Part shown: positions 16,445 to 25,965 of the stretch, piece by piece
Layout: each line of letters begins with the position of its first letter
Position numbering within the stretch: position 1 is the stretch's first letter
From: Mesorhizobium metallidurans STM 2683
Lineage (GTDB): Bacteria; Pseudomonadota; Alphaproteobacteria; Rhizobiales; Rhizobiaceae
Assembly (NCBI RefSeq): GCF_000350085.1
Contig: NZ_CAUM01000126.1
Span: 1-43,477 of the forward strand
Reading direction: 5' to 3'
DNA: 43,477 nucleotides
Translations under genes and position numbers: made by a program
Notes under the pieces: model-generated
Database searches by the model: none
What the model saw: the letters and a program-made list of their open reading frames with translations, nothing else
Told to the model about the DNA's origin: nothing

Positions 16445-18679
16445 ATGGGGTTGGCGAATTGGGGACGGCTTGGTCTGGAAAATCCAGGCCCGGCGCATCG
16501 GTCGACGATAAGGAAAATGGCCGCATTGCTGGCCGGCGCGGCGGCGATCGGCTTGCTGACAGTACCCGCTGGCGCTCAACAGGCGACAGACGAACAGCAG
16601 ACCGACCAGGCGAAGCAGACTGAAGCTGCCCAGGCGCCGGCGGGCGCGACGCTGCTCGACCAGATCCTGGTCGTCAGCCGCACCGGCGAGACGGCGATCG
16701 AGTCCCTGTCCTCTACCAGCCACGTCGACCAGGAGCAGCTGGACCGGCGCATGGCAACGACGCCAAATGACGTGTTCTTCGGCGTCCCGGGCATCACCAT
16801 GCAGGCCGATGCGAGGCGCGTTAGCTCCAGCGTCAACATCCGTGGCTTGCAAGATCTCGGTCGCGTTCAGGTCATCGTCGATGGCGCAAGGCAGGACTTC
16901 CAGCGTTCCGGCCACGGCACGCAATCGACCTTCTGGATTGATCCCGAATTGTTGAAGTCCGCGGATGTGATCCGCGGGCCGGTCGCCAACACCTATGGCT
17001 CGGGCGCCATCGGCGGCGTCGTCTTCTTCGAGACCAAGGATGCGGACGACTTTCTTCGCGACGGCGAGACGTGGGCGGCATCCACGACCGGGCGCTATGA
17101 AAGCAATGGCAAGGGCTGGACGACCAGTGCCGCCGGCGCTTATCGCTTCAACGAAAATTGGGACGTGCTCGGCAACATCGTCTATCGCGACTATAACGAC
17201 TACAAGGATGGCGGCGGCGACACGGTAAATGGCACTGGCTTCGACGTACTGAGCGGTCTTCTCAAGACAACCATCCGACCCAGCGAAAACAGTGAACTGA
17301 AGTTGGGCTGGAACGGCACCAGCGATAGCTGGCAGGAGACCAGCAGCGGCGTGCCGGTCTATGACGTCGATCTCAAGCAGAACACTTTCACCGGGCGTTA
17401 CAACATCACCGACGATGTCAAGAGCTGGCTCGATCTGCACATCAACGCCTCCTACGGCAAGACGCAGCTGGACCAGACGAGCCTGATTGCGCTCAACCGC
17501 TACAACCCCTCTACCGGCCTGCCCATCCTCGTGCCAGCGGGCTCGCAGTCGACCTACGACATGGACACGGCCAGCATCGATATCTGGAACACGTCACGCT
17601 TCGAAACGGGTGATTTCGCCCACGAGCTGACCTATGGCGGCGACTGGGTGAGCGACGATGTCGACAACACAGGCGCGACGGGCAGCGACAGCTTCTACAC
17701 GCCGTCCGGCAAGCGGCGGGTCTCGGGTGGCTACATTCAGGACAAGATCTCCTGGAACTGGCTGGAGATCGAGGCCGGCTTGCGCTACGACAGCTACAGC
17801 CTGAAGAGCGACGAAGGCAATACGTCCGGAGACCGCCTGTCACCCCGGATCACGGTCGGCGTCTCGCCGTTCGACAGCGCAGGGCTCGACGGATTGCAAT
17901 TCTACAGCACGTACGCCGAAGGCTACCGCTCGCCTTCCATCACCGAAACCCTGATCAGCGGGATGCATCCGGCCGGCGTAGTCTTCCCGTTCCTGCCCAA
18001 CCCCAATTTGAAGCCGGAAACCGGAAAAACCTGGGAAGCCGGCATCAACTACAAGACCAATGGGATCATCCAGTCCGACGACGCATTGCGCATCAAGGCC
18101 GCATACTTCCACAATGATGTCGATGACTATATCGGTTTGAATGACGATGTCGGCGTCGGCAACAACGGATGTCCCTACCTACCAGGCCTGCCACCGATCT
18201 GGGTTCCGGGCGGCTACTACATTCCCACTTGCGCTCAGTATCAGAACTTCGCCAACGCCAAGATCCAGGGCTTCGAATTCGAAAGCGTCTATGAGGCGGC
18301 ATGGGGATTTGCCGGCCTTTCAGCCTCCTTCACCAACGGCCATACGGTGACTTACGAAGGCGTCCGCGAAGATCTTTCGACCATCCCCTCCTCCCAGGTC
18401 ACGGCGCAGCTCGGCCTGCGTTTCCTCGAGGACAGACTCACCGTCGGCGGCGAGGTGCAATACAACGGCAAGCCGAAGGGCAACGCGGTGGCCAGGGACT
18501 ATACGCTGGTCAACGCCTTCGCCAGCTACCAGGCGACCGACAATTTCAAGGTGGACTTCCGCGCCGACAATCTGTTCGATGTCAAATACGCCAACCCGTT
18601 GAACGGCAGCACGACAGTCGCGGTGTATGAACCCGGCGTCACGCTGAAGCTGGCGGCGACCATGCGGTTTGGAGGTTGA
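16445..18679 (+). CDS. hmuR: TonB-dependent heme/hemoglobin receptor
   Basis: This 744-residue outer-membrane receptor imports heme using TonB energy. A signal peptide (TIRKMAALLAGAAAIGLLTVPAGAQQ) is followed by a TonB box-like segment (DQILVVSRTG) and a plug domain (about 75-190, with VNIRGLQDLGRVQVIVDGAR). A 22-strand-type barrel ends in VTLKLAATMRFGG with terminal aromatic context. The heme receptor hallmarks are present: a FRAP-box equivalent YRSPSITE at 494 and NPNL at 519-522. GGAG precedes ATG 16445; an in-frame ATG at 16517 preceded by AAGGAAA is an alternative giving a shorter leader. The symbol is by family and context. Confidence 0.92.
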   Translation: MGLANWGRLGLENPGPAHRSTIRKMAALLAGAAAIGLLTVPAGAQQATDEQQTDQAKQTEAAQAPAGATLLDQILVVSRTGETAIESLSSTSHVDQEQLDRRMATTPNDVFFGVPGITMQADARRVSSSVNIRGLQDLGRVQVIVDGARQDFQRSGHGTQSTFWIDPELLKSADVIRGPVANTYGSGAIGGVVFFETKDADDFLRDGETWAASTTGRYESNGKGWTTSAAGAYRFNENWDVLGNIVYRDYNDYKDGGGDTVNGTGFDVLSGLLKTTIRPSENSELKLGWNGTSDSWQETSSGVPVYDVDLKQNTFTGRYNITDDVKSWLDLHINASYGKTQLDQTSLIALNRYNPSTGLPILVPAGSQSTYDMDTASIDIWNTSRFETGDFAHELTYGGDWVSDDVDNTGATGSDSFYTPSGKRRVSGGYIQDKISWNWLEIEAGLRYDSYSLKSDEGNTSGDRLSPRITVGVSPFDSAGLDGLQFYSTYAEGYRSPSITETLISGMHPAGVVFPFLPNPNLKPETGKTWEAGINYKTNGIIQSDDALRIKAAYFHNDVDDYIGLNDDVGVGNNGCPYLPGLPPIWVPGGYYIPTCAQYQNFANAKIQGFEFESVYEAAWGFAGLSASFTNGHTVTYEGVREDLSTIPSSQVTAQLGLRFLEDRLTVGGEVQYNGKPKGNAVARDYTLVNAFASYQATDNFKVDFRADNLFDVKYANPLNGSTTVAVYEPGVTLKLAATMRFGG

Positions 18680-18684
18680 TACCA

Positions 18685-19128
18685 ATGACAGGCTTGACGG
18701 CATCGCTTCGTCTGCTGACCTCGGCGTTGGCGGTGTCGCTTGCGATAGGCCCGGCGTTGGCGCAACAGGCCGCGCCGGCCCCATCGCTGACCCTTGAGCT
18801 CAACGCCGCGCAGCCCTCGGACAAGGGCTGCCGCTTGACCTTCGTGGTCAACAACGGCCTTGGCACGGACCTCGCCAAGGCGGCGTTCGAAATCGCGCTG
18901 TTCAACGAGGCCGGCGTCGTCGACCGGCTGACCGTGCTCGACTTCAAGGAATTGCCGGCGGGCAAGACCAAGGTGACGCGTTTCGACCTTGCGGGCACCG
19001 ACTGTACCAAGCTCAGCCGCGTGCTGATCAACAGCGCGACGGAATGCACGGGCGCAAGCGTCGAGCCGAATGCCTGCATGCGCGGCCTGAAGACCGAGAC
19101 CAAGACCGGCATCGCCTTCGGGGTCTGA
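18685..19128 (+). CDS. Small secreted four-cysteine protein of the heme locus
   Basis: This 147-residue protein is of unknown function. A clear Sec-type signal peptide (MTGLTASLRLLTSALAVSLAIGPALAQQ) should be cut after ALA. The mature part is about 120 residues, with a predicted beta-rich pattern (LTLELNAAQPSDKGCRLTF, VVNNGLGTDLAKAAFEIALF) and exactly four cysteines, C49, C107, C121 and C131, which could form two disulfides. GGAGG lies 9 bp before ATG 18685. The gene starts 5 bp after the receptor stop and is followed by tonB, so it is almost surely cotranscribed with heme uptake. Periplasmic heme handling is only a guess. Confidence 0.85.
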   Translation: MTGLTASLRLLTSALAVSLAIGPALAQQAAPAPSLTLELNAAQPSDKGCRLTFVVNNGLGTDLAKAAFEIALFNEAGVVDRLTVLDFKELPAGKTKVTRFDLAGTDCTKLSRVLINSATECTGASVEPNACMRGLKTETKTGIAFGV

Positions 19129-19254
19129 GTGGGATTGCATCCCGCATTCACGCGAAATACCGCGGCATGGCCCGTGTCCGGTCCGTTGCCGTGGGAGGCA
19201 ACCGATCTTGATTTGACAATCCCATGTCGCTCGCGGCAGTTCTCGTCGCGAGAC

Positions 19255-20205
19255 ATGCAGAAAATCAGCTCCCTCCCCGACGCCGGCAGCGAACTGGCGA
19301 TCACGCCAGCCGAGCCGCTAGCGCAGAAGCAGCCAGCCGAGAGCCGCAAATGGACAGTGGCGATCGTCGCCTCCTGCCTGCTCCATGCCGCTGTGGCGGC
19401 GGCGTTTCTGATCGCACCCGCCGGGACATTCGATTCCAGGGATGCGATCCAGATGGAAGGCACCGATCAAACCGGCGCCAACGTGGTCGGCAGCACCTTG
19501 GATGGTCAGATGCCGGGCGCAATGAACATTACCTTGGTGCCCGATCCGCAGCCGGCCAGGGTCAAGCCCGAGCCGCCTGCCGACCGACCCGCCAGGGAAT
19601 TGGCCGCCCAGCCGCCCGCGCCCTCGCCGCAGATTGTCAAACAACCCACGCCAGACATACTGATGGCCGACACCCCACGCCTGGACGAACAGAGCGTGGC
19701 TCCGAAGATTGAAACACCGGCAGAGCCGGTTGCTCCGGCCGAAAGCACTGAGGCGCTTCCTGCCGATATCGGACAGCCGCCGATCCCGACCGCAAGGCCA
19801 AGCACGGCGGCAGGGCTTGGCGGCGCGGGCGAAACGAACGATGCCCGCGGCGCGGCGGATGGCGAGGAACGCGACGCGGTGACCTCCAGCACGGGCAAAG
19901 AGCAGACCGCGGCTGGCAATGCGGTCGAATCCCGCTACAGCGGTGAAATTCAGAAGAAGCTTTCCCGCGCCAACCGTCGCGTTTCGAAATCGATACAAGC
20001 GAAGGCTCGCAACAATGCCAGGGTTGTTTTCGTTGTCATGGCCGACGGCGGCATCGGCGATATACAACTGGCCGAAAGCTCAGGTTCTGCCGAGCTTGAC
20101 CAATTCGCTTTGACACTGGTGCGCCAGCAAGCTCCGTTCCCTCCCATCCCACTCGAGACTGGCAGGTCAAGTTGGGTGTTCAAAGCGCGGATCGGCCCGT
20201 TTTGA
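19255..20205 (+). CDS. tonB: TonB energy transducer
   Basis: This 316-residue TonB spans from the inner membrane to the outer-membrane receptor. It has a short cytoplasmic N-terminus and a membrane anchor around residues 33-52 (WTVAIVASCLLHAAVAAAFL, containing the conserved His). A long Pro/Ala/Glu-rich periplasmic spacer follows, then the C-terminal TonB domain: YSGEIQKKLSRANRRVSKS, ARVVFVVMADGGI, APFPPIP. The reading frame is open from GTG 19129, directly after the preceding stop; ATG 19255 gives the usual short N-terminus but has a weak ribosome site. ExbB/ExbD are not in the window. Confidence 0.88.
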   Translation: MQKISSLPDAGSELAITPAEPLAQKQPAESRKWTVAIVASCLLHAAVAAAFLIAPAGTFDSRDAIQMEGTDQTGANVVGSTLDGQMPGAMNITLVPDPQPARVKPEPPADRPARELAAQPPAPSPQIVKQPTPDILMADTPRLDEQSVAPKIETPAEPVAPAESTEALPADIGQPPIPTARPSTAAGLGGAGETNDARGAADGEERDAVTSSTGKEQTAAGNAVESRYSGEIQKKLSRANRRVSKSIQAKARNNARVVFVVMADGGIGDIQLAESSGSAELDQFALTLVRQQAPFPPIPLETGRSSWVFKARIGPF

Positions 20206-20266
20206 CAACCTCCACCTCGGACAATCCATCAATCCTCGCAGTTCACCAATCCCGAAAGGAACCACC

Positions 20267-20581
20267 ATGTACATCGCCATGAACCGCTTCAAGGTCCAGA
20301 ACGGCTCGGAGGACGCCTTCGAGGACGTCTGGAAAAACCGTGATTCAAGCCTCTCGGAGATGCAGGGTTTCAAGGAATTCCACCTGCTGCGCGGTCCGGT
20401 CAACGAGACCGAGGGCTACACGCTGTTCGCCTCGCACACGGTGTGGGCGAGCCATGATGATTTTGTCGCCTGGACCAAATCCGAGAATTTTCGCGCCGCG
20501 CACCGCAATACCGGCTCCAGCAAGGTGCATTATCTCGGCCATCCGCAATTCGAGGGCTTTTCGGTCGTCGAGGGCGCCTGA
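20267..20581 (+). CDS. hmuQ: Heme-degrading monooxygenase HmuQ/IsdG family
   Basis: This 104-residue dimeric alpha+beta-barrel protein of the IsdG/antibiotic biosynthesis monooxygenase fold opens the heme ring and frees iron. The three residues essential in IsdG-type enzymes are visible as N6 (AMNRFKV), W69 (FVAWTKSENF) and H79 (RAAH). AAAGGA precedes ATG 20267. It follows tonB by 61 bp on the same strand. Bradyrhizobium HmuQ and HmuD, which make biliverdin, are the closest characterised family members I recognise. It could equally be named hmuD. Confidence 0.9.
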   Translation: MYIAMNRFKVQNGSEDAFEDVWKNRDSSLSEMQGFKEFHLLRGPVNETEGYTLFASHTVWASHDDFVAWTKSENFRAAHRNTGSSKVHYLGHPQFEGFSVVEGA

Positions 20582-20594
20582 CCCCTCGCACCGG

Positions 20595-21647
20595 TCAGGC
20601 CCTGCCGAACGACCCACGCACGGCCCGCGTGAGGCGCTTGCGCCACCGCCGCCAGCGGCTGCGGCGATCGAGGAACGGCAGCAGGCGCGGATCGTTTCCC
20701 AGGTCGCCAAATTTTTTTACATGGTTCGACAGGAATCCGGGCACGAAATGCCTGCCGTTGATGGCGCCTAGCCGTTCCGCATCGGCCAGGACATAGTCGA
20801 GGACGTCCTTGCCCATGGTGATCTCGTGCGCCCGATAATTGGGGGATTGCTGCACATGACCGCCGGCATAGGTTGCGCCTGCGGAAACGCTGGCTCCATG
20901 CAGGCGATAGAGGCCGAGACATTCCGACAGGATCAGGCTGCCCGCCGCCAGATGCGCACATGTTGCCGCGAGATAGTCGGTTCCGATCCTTGACTTGAAC
21001 GGGAACGCCAGAACCGGTTCCAGCGCGCCACGCCGGAAAACCATCGACGATGTCGGCGCCCACATCCAGCCATAGGCCTCGGGGCCAAAATAGGTGATCG
21101 GATATTCCGATGCATAGGCGATCTCGGACGCCATCTCGCCAAGCTGCTTGCCGGGCGTCGTGGCCGTGCCGGGCGCATCCGTCCGGGAGCGCGGCTTGCG
21201 CAACATCGGGTAGGTACCGCCGAGCACGGTGCGGTCGCGGTCGACCAGATAGACGTCGGAGCTGGACAGTGCCGCCGGGCGCGTTGCATTGAGATGCGCG
21301 GAAAGATGCGCGACGAGAAAATTCGGCAGCCAGATGTCGTCGGCGTCGAGGAACGCCAGGAAAGGCGCATCGCTCGCGGCAAAACCATCACGGAACGCAG
21401 CGAGTTGGCCGCCATTTTGCGAACGCACCAACAGGCTGAGGCGCGGATCGCCGATCGCCCGGAGAAGTTGGCGAATATGTTCGGTCGAGCCGTCGGTCGA
21501 AGCGTCATCGACGATGACGCAGGTCCATCTCTGGTAAGTCTGCGCCAGGACCGAGCGGATCGCGTCCTCGACATAGGCGCGATAATTGTGACAGGTGATG
21601 ACGACGCCGACACGCGGAAGCTCAAGGCGTGGTGGCGCATGTTGCAT
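20595..21647 (-). CDS. Family 2 glycosyltransferase
   Basis: This 350-residue GT-A protein has nucleotide-sugar binding strands (VGVVITCHNYRAYVEDAI at residues 13-30 and VIVDDASTDGST) and the metal-binding DxD as D101-A-D103-D104 in FLDADDIW. There is no membrane segment. It probably adds a sugar to a surface polysaccharide or lipid. The C-terminus is very basic (RRSRWRRWRKRLTRAV), which may bind membranes. ATG 21647 is chosen; the frame is open to GTG 21707 and neither has a strong ribosome site. It sits alone between the heme island and putA and ends 13 bp from hmuQ. Confidence 0.87.
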   Translation of the reverse strand: MQHAPPRLELPRVGVVITCHNYRAYVEDAIRSVLAQTYQRWTCVIVDDASTDGSTEHIRQLLRAIGDPRLSLLVRSQNGGQLAAFRDGFAASDAPFLAFLDADDIWLPNFLVAHLSAHLNATRPAALSSSDVYLVDRDRTVLGGTYPMLRKPRSRTDAPGTATTPGKQLGEMASEIAYASEYPITYFGPEAYGWMWAPTSSMVFRRGALEPVLAFPFKSRIGTDYLAATCAHLAAGSLILSECLGLYRLHGASVSAGATYAGGHVQQSPNYRAHEITMGKDVLDYVLADAERLGAINGRHFVPGFLSNHVKKFGDLGNDPRLLPFLDRRSRWRRWRKRLTRAVRGSFGRA

Positions 21648-21734
21648 GTGTTCGGGCCCGGTCGAGTTGTCCCTTCTGTTCGGCCCGGCGCGGCTTCTTG
21701 TCAACACAAGGCGATCCCCGACGAGCGAAAAGCC

Positions 21735-24700
21735 TCACGCCGCGGCCAGCAGGCTGGCATTGCCGCCCGCGGCCGTGGTGTCGACGCAGACAGCCCTTTC
21801 ATGAGCATAAGCCGCCGGGTTGAGCACCTCGCTGACCAGCGGCACGATCGGCCCGGCGCGGTCGGCGATGACCTTCCGCACGATGCGCGCGGCCTCCGGC
21901 GTGCCTGAAAAGGCGACCAATTCGACACGCAGCGAGCGTGCCTCGACCGGGTCGGGGCGGCCGTCGATGGCCGCCAGCGGCAGGCCCTTGCCGGTCAGCG
22001 CCGACAGTGCCGCCGGAGCACCTGGTGCCACGGCCAGCACGGCATTGCCTGCGGCGAGCGCCTGAATGGTCTGCGCCAGCAGCGTGTCTTGATCCGGACC
22101 GAGACAGAGCACCCGGCCGCGCGGCGACAGCGACAGCGTGTTGGCCTCGCCGGTCGGTCCGGGCAGGTCGACCTGGCCGAAATCGATGCTGGCGGCGGCA
22201 CCGATCGCCGCCGCGCCCTTGCCGCGCAGATGCTTGCGCAGGATGGCGACGCGGTCGGGTCGTGTCGACCAGCCGCCAAGCGCGGGATCGGGCAGATTGT
22301 CGGCGAGCTCCGTCGCCGTCACTTTGTGGCCATCGGCGATGGCGGTGCCGGCCTCGGGTCCCTTGCGGAAGCGCCGGAGATAATGCGGACCGCCGGCCTT
22401 CGGCCCGGTGCCTGAAAGCCCCTCGCCGCCGAAGGGCTGCGAGCCGACCACCGCGCCGATCTGGTTGCGGTTGACATAGATGTTGCCGGCATGGATGCCG
22501 TCGACGAAATGTTGGACCCGGCCCTCGATGCGGGTGTGCAGGCCGAAGGTGAGCCCGTAGCCTTTGCGGTTGATCCCGGCGATGACAGCGTCAATCTTGT
22601 CGGCGTCGAAGCTGGCGACATGCAGCACCGGTCCGAACACCTCGCGCTCCATCTCCTCGATGCCTTTGACCCTGAACACATGCGGCGCGACGAAGCGGCC
22701 CCTCTTCGGCGTTTCGAGCTTGGCGATCAGCCGGCCCTGCAAGCCCATTTTGGTGCAATACTCTTGGATCGAGGTTTGCGCCTCGTCGTCGATGACCGGG
22801 CCGACATCGGTCGAAATCTGCCAGGGATCGCCGATGCTGAGCGCTTCCATCGCGCCTTTCAGCATCTCCAGCATCTTCTTCTCGACGTCCGTTTGCACAT
22901 AGAGCACGCGCAGCGCCGAGCAGCGTTGGCCCGCACTCTGGAAGGCTGACGCCAGGATGTCGCGCACCGCCTGCTCGGGCAGCGCGGTGGAATCGACGAT
23001 CATCGCGTTCAGGCCACCAGTCTCGGCAATCAGCATGGCATCGGGCGCGGCGGTCTCGGCCAATTGCTTCTCGATCAGCTTGGCGACCTCGGTCGAGCCG
23101 GTGAAGCAGACGCCGGCAACGCGCGGGTCGGCGGTCAGCGGCCCGCCGACCGACGGGCCGTCGCCGGGCAGAAGCTGGATGACGTCTTCCGGCACGCCGG
23201 CCTCGCGCAGCATTTCGACGGCGCGGAAGGCGATCAGCGGCGTCTGCTCGGCCGGCTTGGCGATCACCGAATTGCCGGTCACCAGCGCGGCGGCGATCTG
23301 GCCGGTGAAGATGGCGAGCGGAAAATTCCACGGCGAGATGCAGACAATGGCGCCGCGCGCTTGTGTCCCCGCTTCGGCATTGGCCGCTTCGGCTGCGTAG
23401 TAGCGCAGGAAGTCGACCGCTTCGCGCACTTCGGCAACGCCGTCGGCCAATGACTTGCCGGCCTCGCGGGTGGCCAGCGCAAAGAATTCGACGGCATTGG
23501 CCTCGTAGAGGTCGGCGGCGCGGTTGAGGATGGCGGCGCGCTCGGCGACCGGACGTTTCGCCCAGGTCGGCTGCGCCTCCACCGCGATGCGCACGGCCGT
23601 CGCCACCTGCTTGGCGGCAGCCTCGCTGACCGTGCCGACCACCTCGTCAGGCTTGGCTGGATTGACGATGGGGCGTTTCTTGCCGTAGCCGGCGGCGCGA
23701 GTGATCGGCTTGGCGTGCCAGCGATCCGGCCCGGCAAACCCCGCTTTGGCCTTGTCGATGGCAGCCAGCGTCACCGTATCGGTGATGTCGAACCCTTTCG
23801 AATTGCGGCGGCCAGAGCCGAAGATCGATGCGGGGCGCGCGATCGCCGGATTGGCGGCGGGGCCCTGTTTCTCGACCGTTTCGAGCGGGTCGCGGGCGAT
23901 ATCCTCCGGCTTGACCTCCTCGTCGGTGAGCTGATGGACGAAGGAGGAGTTGGCGCCGTTTTCGAGCAACCGGCGGACCAGGTAGGCAAGCAGGTCGGAA
24001 TGCGCGCCGACCGGCGCATAGATGCGGCAGCGCGTGCCCTCGGCCTGCCGCACCGTCTCGTGCAGCGCCTCGCCCATGCCGTGCAGCCGCTGGAACTCGA
24101 AGGAGTCGCGGTCCGTCGCCATTGACAGGATGGCGGCGACCGTGTGGGCGTTGTGGGTGGCGAATTGCGGATAGATGCGGTCGGTCATCGACAGCAGTTT
24201 TTTCGCGCAGGCCATGTAGGAGACATCGGTGTTGGCCTTGCGGGTGAAGACGGGATAGCCGTCGAGCCCAAGCGTCTGCGCCCGCTTGATCTCCGTGTCC
24301 CAATAGGCGCCCTTGACCAGCCGCACCATGATGGTGCGGTCGTATTTCTTCGCCAGTGCGTAGAGCCAGTCGATGACGAAAGCCGCGCGCGGACCATAAG
24401 CCTGGACGACGACGCCAAAGCCGTTCCAGCCGGCCAGCTCCGGCTCGGCCAGCACCCGTTCGATAACGTCAAGCGAGAGATCAAGGCGGTCCGCCTCCTC
24501 AGCGTCGATATTGAGGCCCATGCGCGAATGGCGCGCCGCCAGCGCCAGCGACAAAAGCCGCTCCGCCATCACCGGCAGCATCTTTTCCTTCTGCGCCACT
24601 TCATAACGCGGATGCAGCGCCGAAAGCTTGACCGAGATGCCGTGGTTCTGGCGGATGTCGGGGCCGTTGGCGCCAGCATCGAGCGAGGAAATGGCGTCGG

Positions 24701-25343
24701 CATAGGCCTTGAGATAGCGCAGCGCGTCGGCCTCGGTGCGAGCCGCCTCGCCCAGCATGTCGAAGGAATAGAGATAGCCTTTCTGGGTCATCGGCCGGCC
24801 GCGCTTGACCGCTTCTGCGATGGTGCGGCCGAGCACGAATTGCTCACCCATCTCGCGCATGGCGGCCGCCACCGCCTTGCGGATGACCGGCTCGCCGAGC
24901 CTGCGCACCATGGCCCGCAGCGTGCCCTCGATGCCGCCCTCGCCCTCGTCGAGCACCCGGCCGGTCAGCATCAGCGCCCAGGTCGAGGCGTTGACGAAGA
25001 TCGAGCTCGAACCGCCCGAATGCGCCGACCAGTCGTGCGGCGCGATCTTGTCGGCGATGAGGTCGTCCATCGTCTCGGCGTCCGGCACGCGCAGCAGCGC
25101 CTCGGCGAGGCACATCAGCGCCACGCCTTCCTTGGTCGAGAGGCCGTAGGCGGAGAGAAAAATTTCCATCAGCCTGGGATCGGACGAACCGCGCACCGCC
25201 CGCACCAGATCGGCGGCGCGGACCGAGATCGCCTGACGGTCTTTGGCGGAGAGCCCCGTCGCTTCGGCCAGCCGCTTCACCGCCTGGTCTTCGTCGGGCA
25301 GATAGTTGGCGCGGATCTGCTGGCGGATGGGATCGAGCGGCAT
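21735..25343 (-). CDS. putA: Bifunctional proline dehydrogenase / delta-1-pyrroline-5-carboxylate dehydrogenase (type B PutA)
   Basis: This 1202-residue enzyme oxidises proline to glutamate with FAD then NAD. The order is an N-terminal helical arm, a proline dehydrogenase barrel (about 85-470, with MVRLVKGAYWD and GMGEALHETV), then the aldehyde dehydrogenase domain (about 540-1000). In the latter, C808 in AGQRCSALRVL is the catalytic cysteine and NRNQIGAVVGSQPFGGEG is the oligomer/active-site flap. A C-terminal ALDH-like tail (about 1000-1202) closes the tunnel. There is no ribbon-helix-helix domain at the N-terminus, so unlike E. coli PutA it should not repress its own gene. AGGA lies 5 bp before ATG 25343. 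The divergent putR is the regulator. Confidence 0.96.
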   Translation of the reverse strand: MPLDPIRQQIRANYLPDEDQAVKRLAEATGLSAKDRQAISVRAADLVRAVRGSSDPRLMEIFLSAYGLSTKEGVALMCLAEALLRVPDAETMDDLIADKIAPHDWSAHSGGSSSIFVNASTWALMLTGRVLDEGEGGIEGTLRAMVRRLGEPVIRKAVAAAMREMGEQFVLGRTIAEAVKRGRPMTQKGYLYSFDMLGEAARTEADALRYLKAYADAISSLDAGANGPDIRQNHGISVKLSALHPRYEVAQKEKMLPVMAERLLSLALAARHSRMGLNIDAEEADRLDLSLDVIERVLAEPELAGWNGFGVVVQAYGPRAAFVIDWLYALAKKYDRTIMVRLVKGAYWDTEIKRAQTLGLDGYPVFTRKANTDVSYMACAKKLLSMTDRIYPQFATHNAHTVAAILSMATDRDSFEFQRLHGMGEALHETVRQAEGTRCRIYAPVGAHSDLLAYLVRRLLENGANSSFVHQLTDEEVKPEDIARDPLETVEKQGPAANPAIARPASIFGSGRRNSKGFDITDTVTLAAIDKAKAGFAGPDRWHAKPITRAAGYGKKRPIVNPAKPDEVVGTVSEAAAKQVATAVRIAVEAQPTWAKRPVAERAAILNRAADLYEANAVEFFALATREAGKSLADGVAEVREAVDFLRYYAAEAANAEAGTQARGAIVCISPWNFPLAIFTGQIAAALVTGNSVIAKPAEQTPLIAFRAVEMLREAGVPEDVIQLLPGDGPSVGGPLTADPRVAGVCFTGSTEVAKLIEKQLAETAAPDAMLIAETGGLNAMIVDSTALPEQAVRDILASAFQSAGQRCSALRVLYVQTDVEKKMLEMLKGAMEALSIGDPWQISTDVGPVIDDEAQTSIQEYCTKMGLQGRLIAKLETPKRGRFVAPHVFRVKGIEEMEREVFGPVLHVASFDADKIDAVIAGINRKGYGLTFGLHTRIEGRVQHFVDGIHAGNIYVNRNQIGAVVGSQPFGGEGLSGTGPKAGGPHYLRRFRKGPEAGTAIADGHKVTATELADNLPDPALGGWSTRPDRVAILRKHLRGKGAAAIGAAASIDFGQVDLPGPTGEANTLSLSPRGRVLCLGPDQDTLLAQTIQALAAGNAVLAVAPGAPAALSALTGKGLPLAAIDGRPDPVEARSLRVELVAFSGTPEAARIVRKVIADRAGPIVPLVSEVLNPAAYAHERAVCVDTTAAGGNASLLAAA

Positions 25344-25506
25344 GGCGGTCCTGCGGAGCAAGCATCAGGGAGCGGGCCGGCGGTGACCGGACCGAATGGC
25401 GCAAGCTAGCACAAAGCCAAATTTCAGTCGGCCCAAAGAAATCGACAAGGCAGACCGAATGATCTAGCTTTGAGCCGTATTTCCCTCGAAATGGCCTGCA
25501 CAATCG

Positions 25507-25959
25507 ATGACAGAAGACCAATTGGACCGCATTGACAGGAACATCCTCTCGGCATTGGCGCGCGACGGCCGGCTTTCCATGTCGGAACTCGCCGCCAAGG
25601 TCGGCCTGTCGAAGACGCCGGTGCAGGCGCGGGTCAAGCGGCTGGAAAAGGATGGTTTTATCCGTGGCTACCAGGCGATCATCGACCGCGAGCGCATGGG
25701 CGAAGGTCATGTCGCTTTCGTCCAGGTCAAACTGTCCGATACGCGCTCGGCCGCGCTCGACGCCTTCAACCGCGCCGTCCAGGCGGTGCCGGAGATCGAG
25801 CAATGCCACATGATGGCCTCGAGCTTCGATTACCTGCTGAAAGTCCGCACCACCGATATCGCCGCCTATCGCCGCGTCCTCGGCGAGCGCATTTCCGCCC
25901 TGCCCCACGTCGCCCAGACCTCGACCTTCGTGGCAATGGAGACGGTGAAGGATAGGTAG
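25507..25959 (+). CDS. putR: Lrp/AsnC-family proline-responsive activator PutR
   Basis: This 150-residue regulator has an AsnC-type helix-turn-helix at about residues 5-62 (LDRIDRNILSALARDGRLSMSELAAKVGLSKTPVQARVKRLE). An effector-binding RAM domain follows, with EIEQCHMMASSFDYLLKVRT. It is divergent from putA, 163 bp away, the arrangement seen for PutR in Agrobacterium and Rhodobacter, where it activates putA in response to proline. The gene symbol rests on this context. Confidence 0.92.
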   Translation: MTEDQLDRIDRNILSALARDGRLSMSELAAKVGLSKTPVQARVKRLEKDGFIRGYQAIIDRERMGEGHVAFVQVKLSDTRSAALDAFNRAVQAVPEIEQCHMMASSFDYLLKVRTTDIAAYRRVLGERISALPHVAQTSTFVAMETVKDR

Positions 25960-25965
25960 CGCCTC

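Noticed and set aside
16334..17440. Minus-strand open frame of 368 residues opposite the heme receptor gene
   Set aside because: It mirrors the receptor coding frame, has no domain character and would cover the receptor start; the receptor is clearly the real gene.
24144..25409. Plus-strand open frame of 421 residues opposite putA
   Set aside because: It is His/Arg/Gly-rich antisense sequence of the PutA N-terminal half with no recognisable motif.
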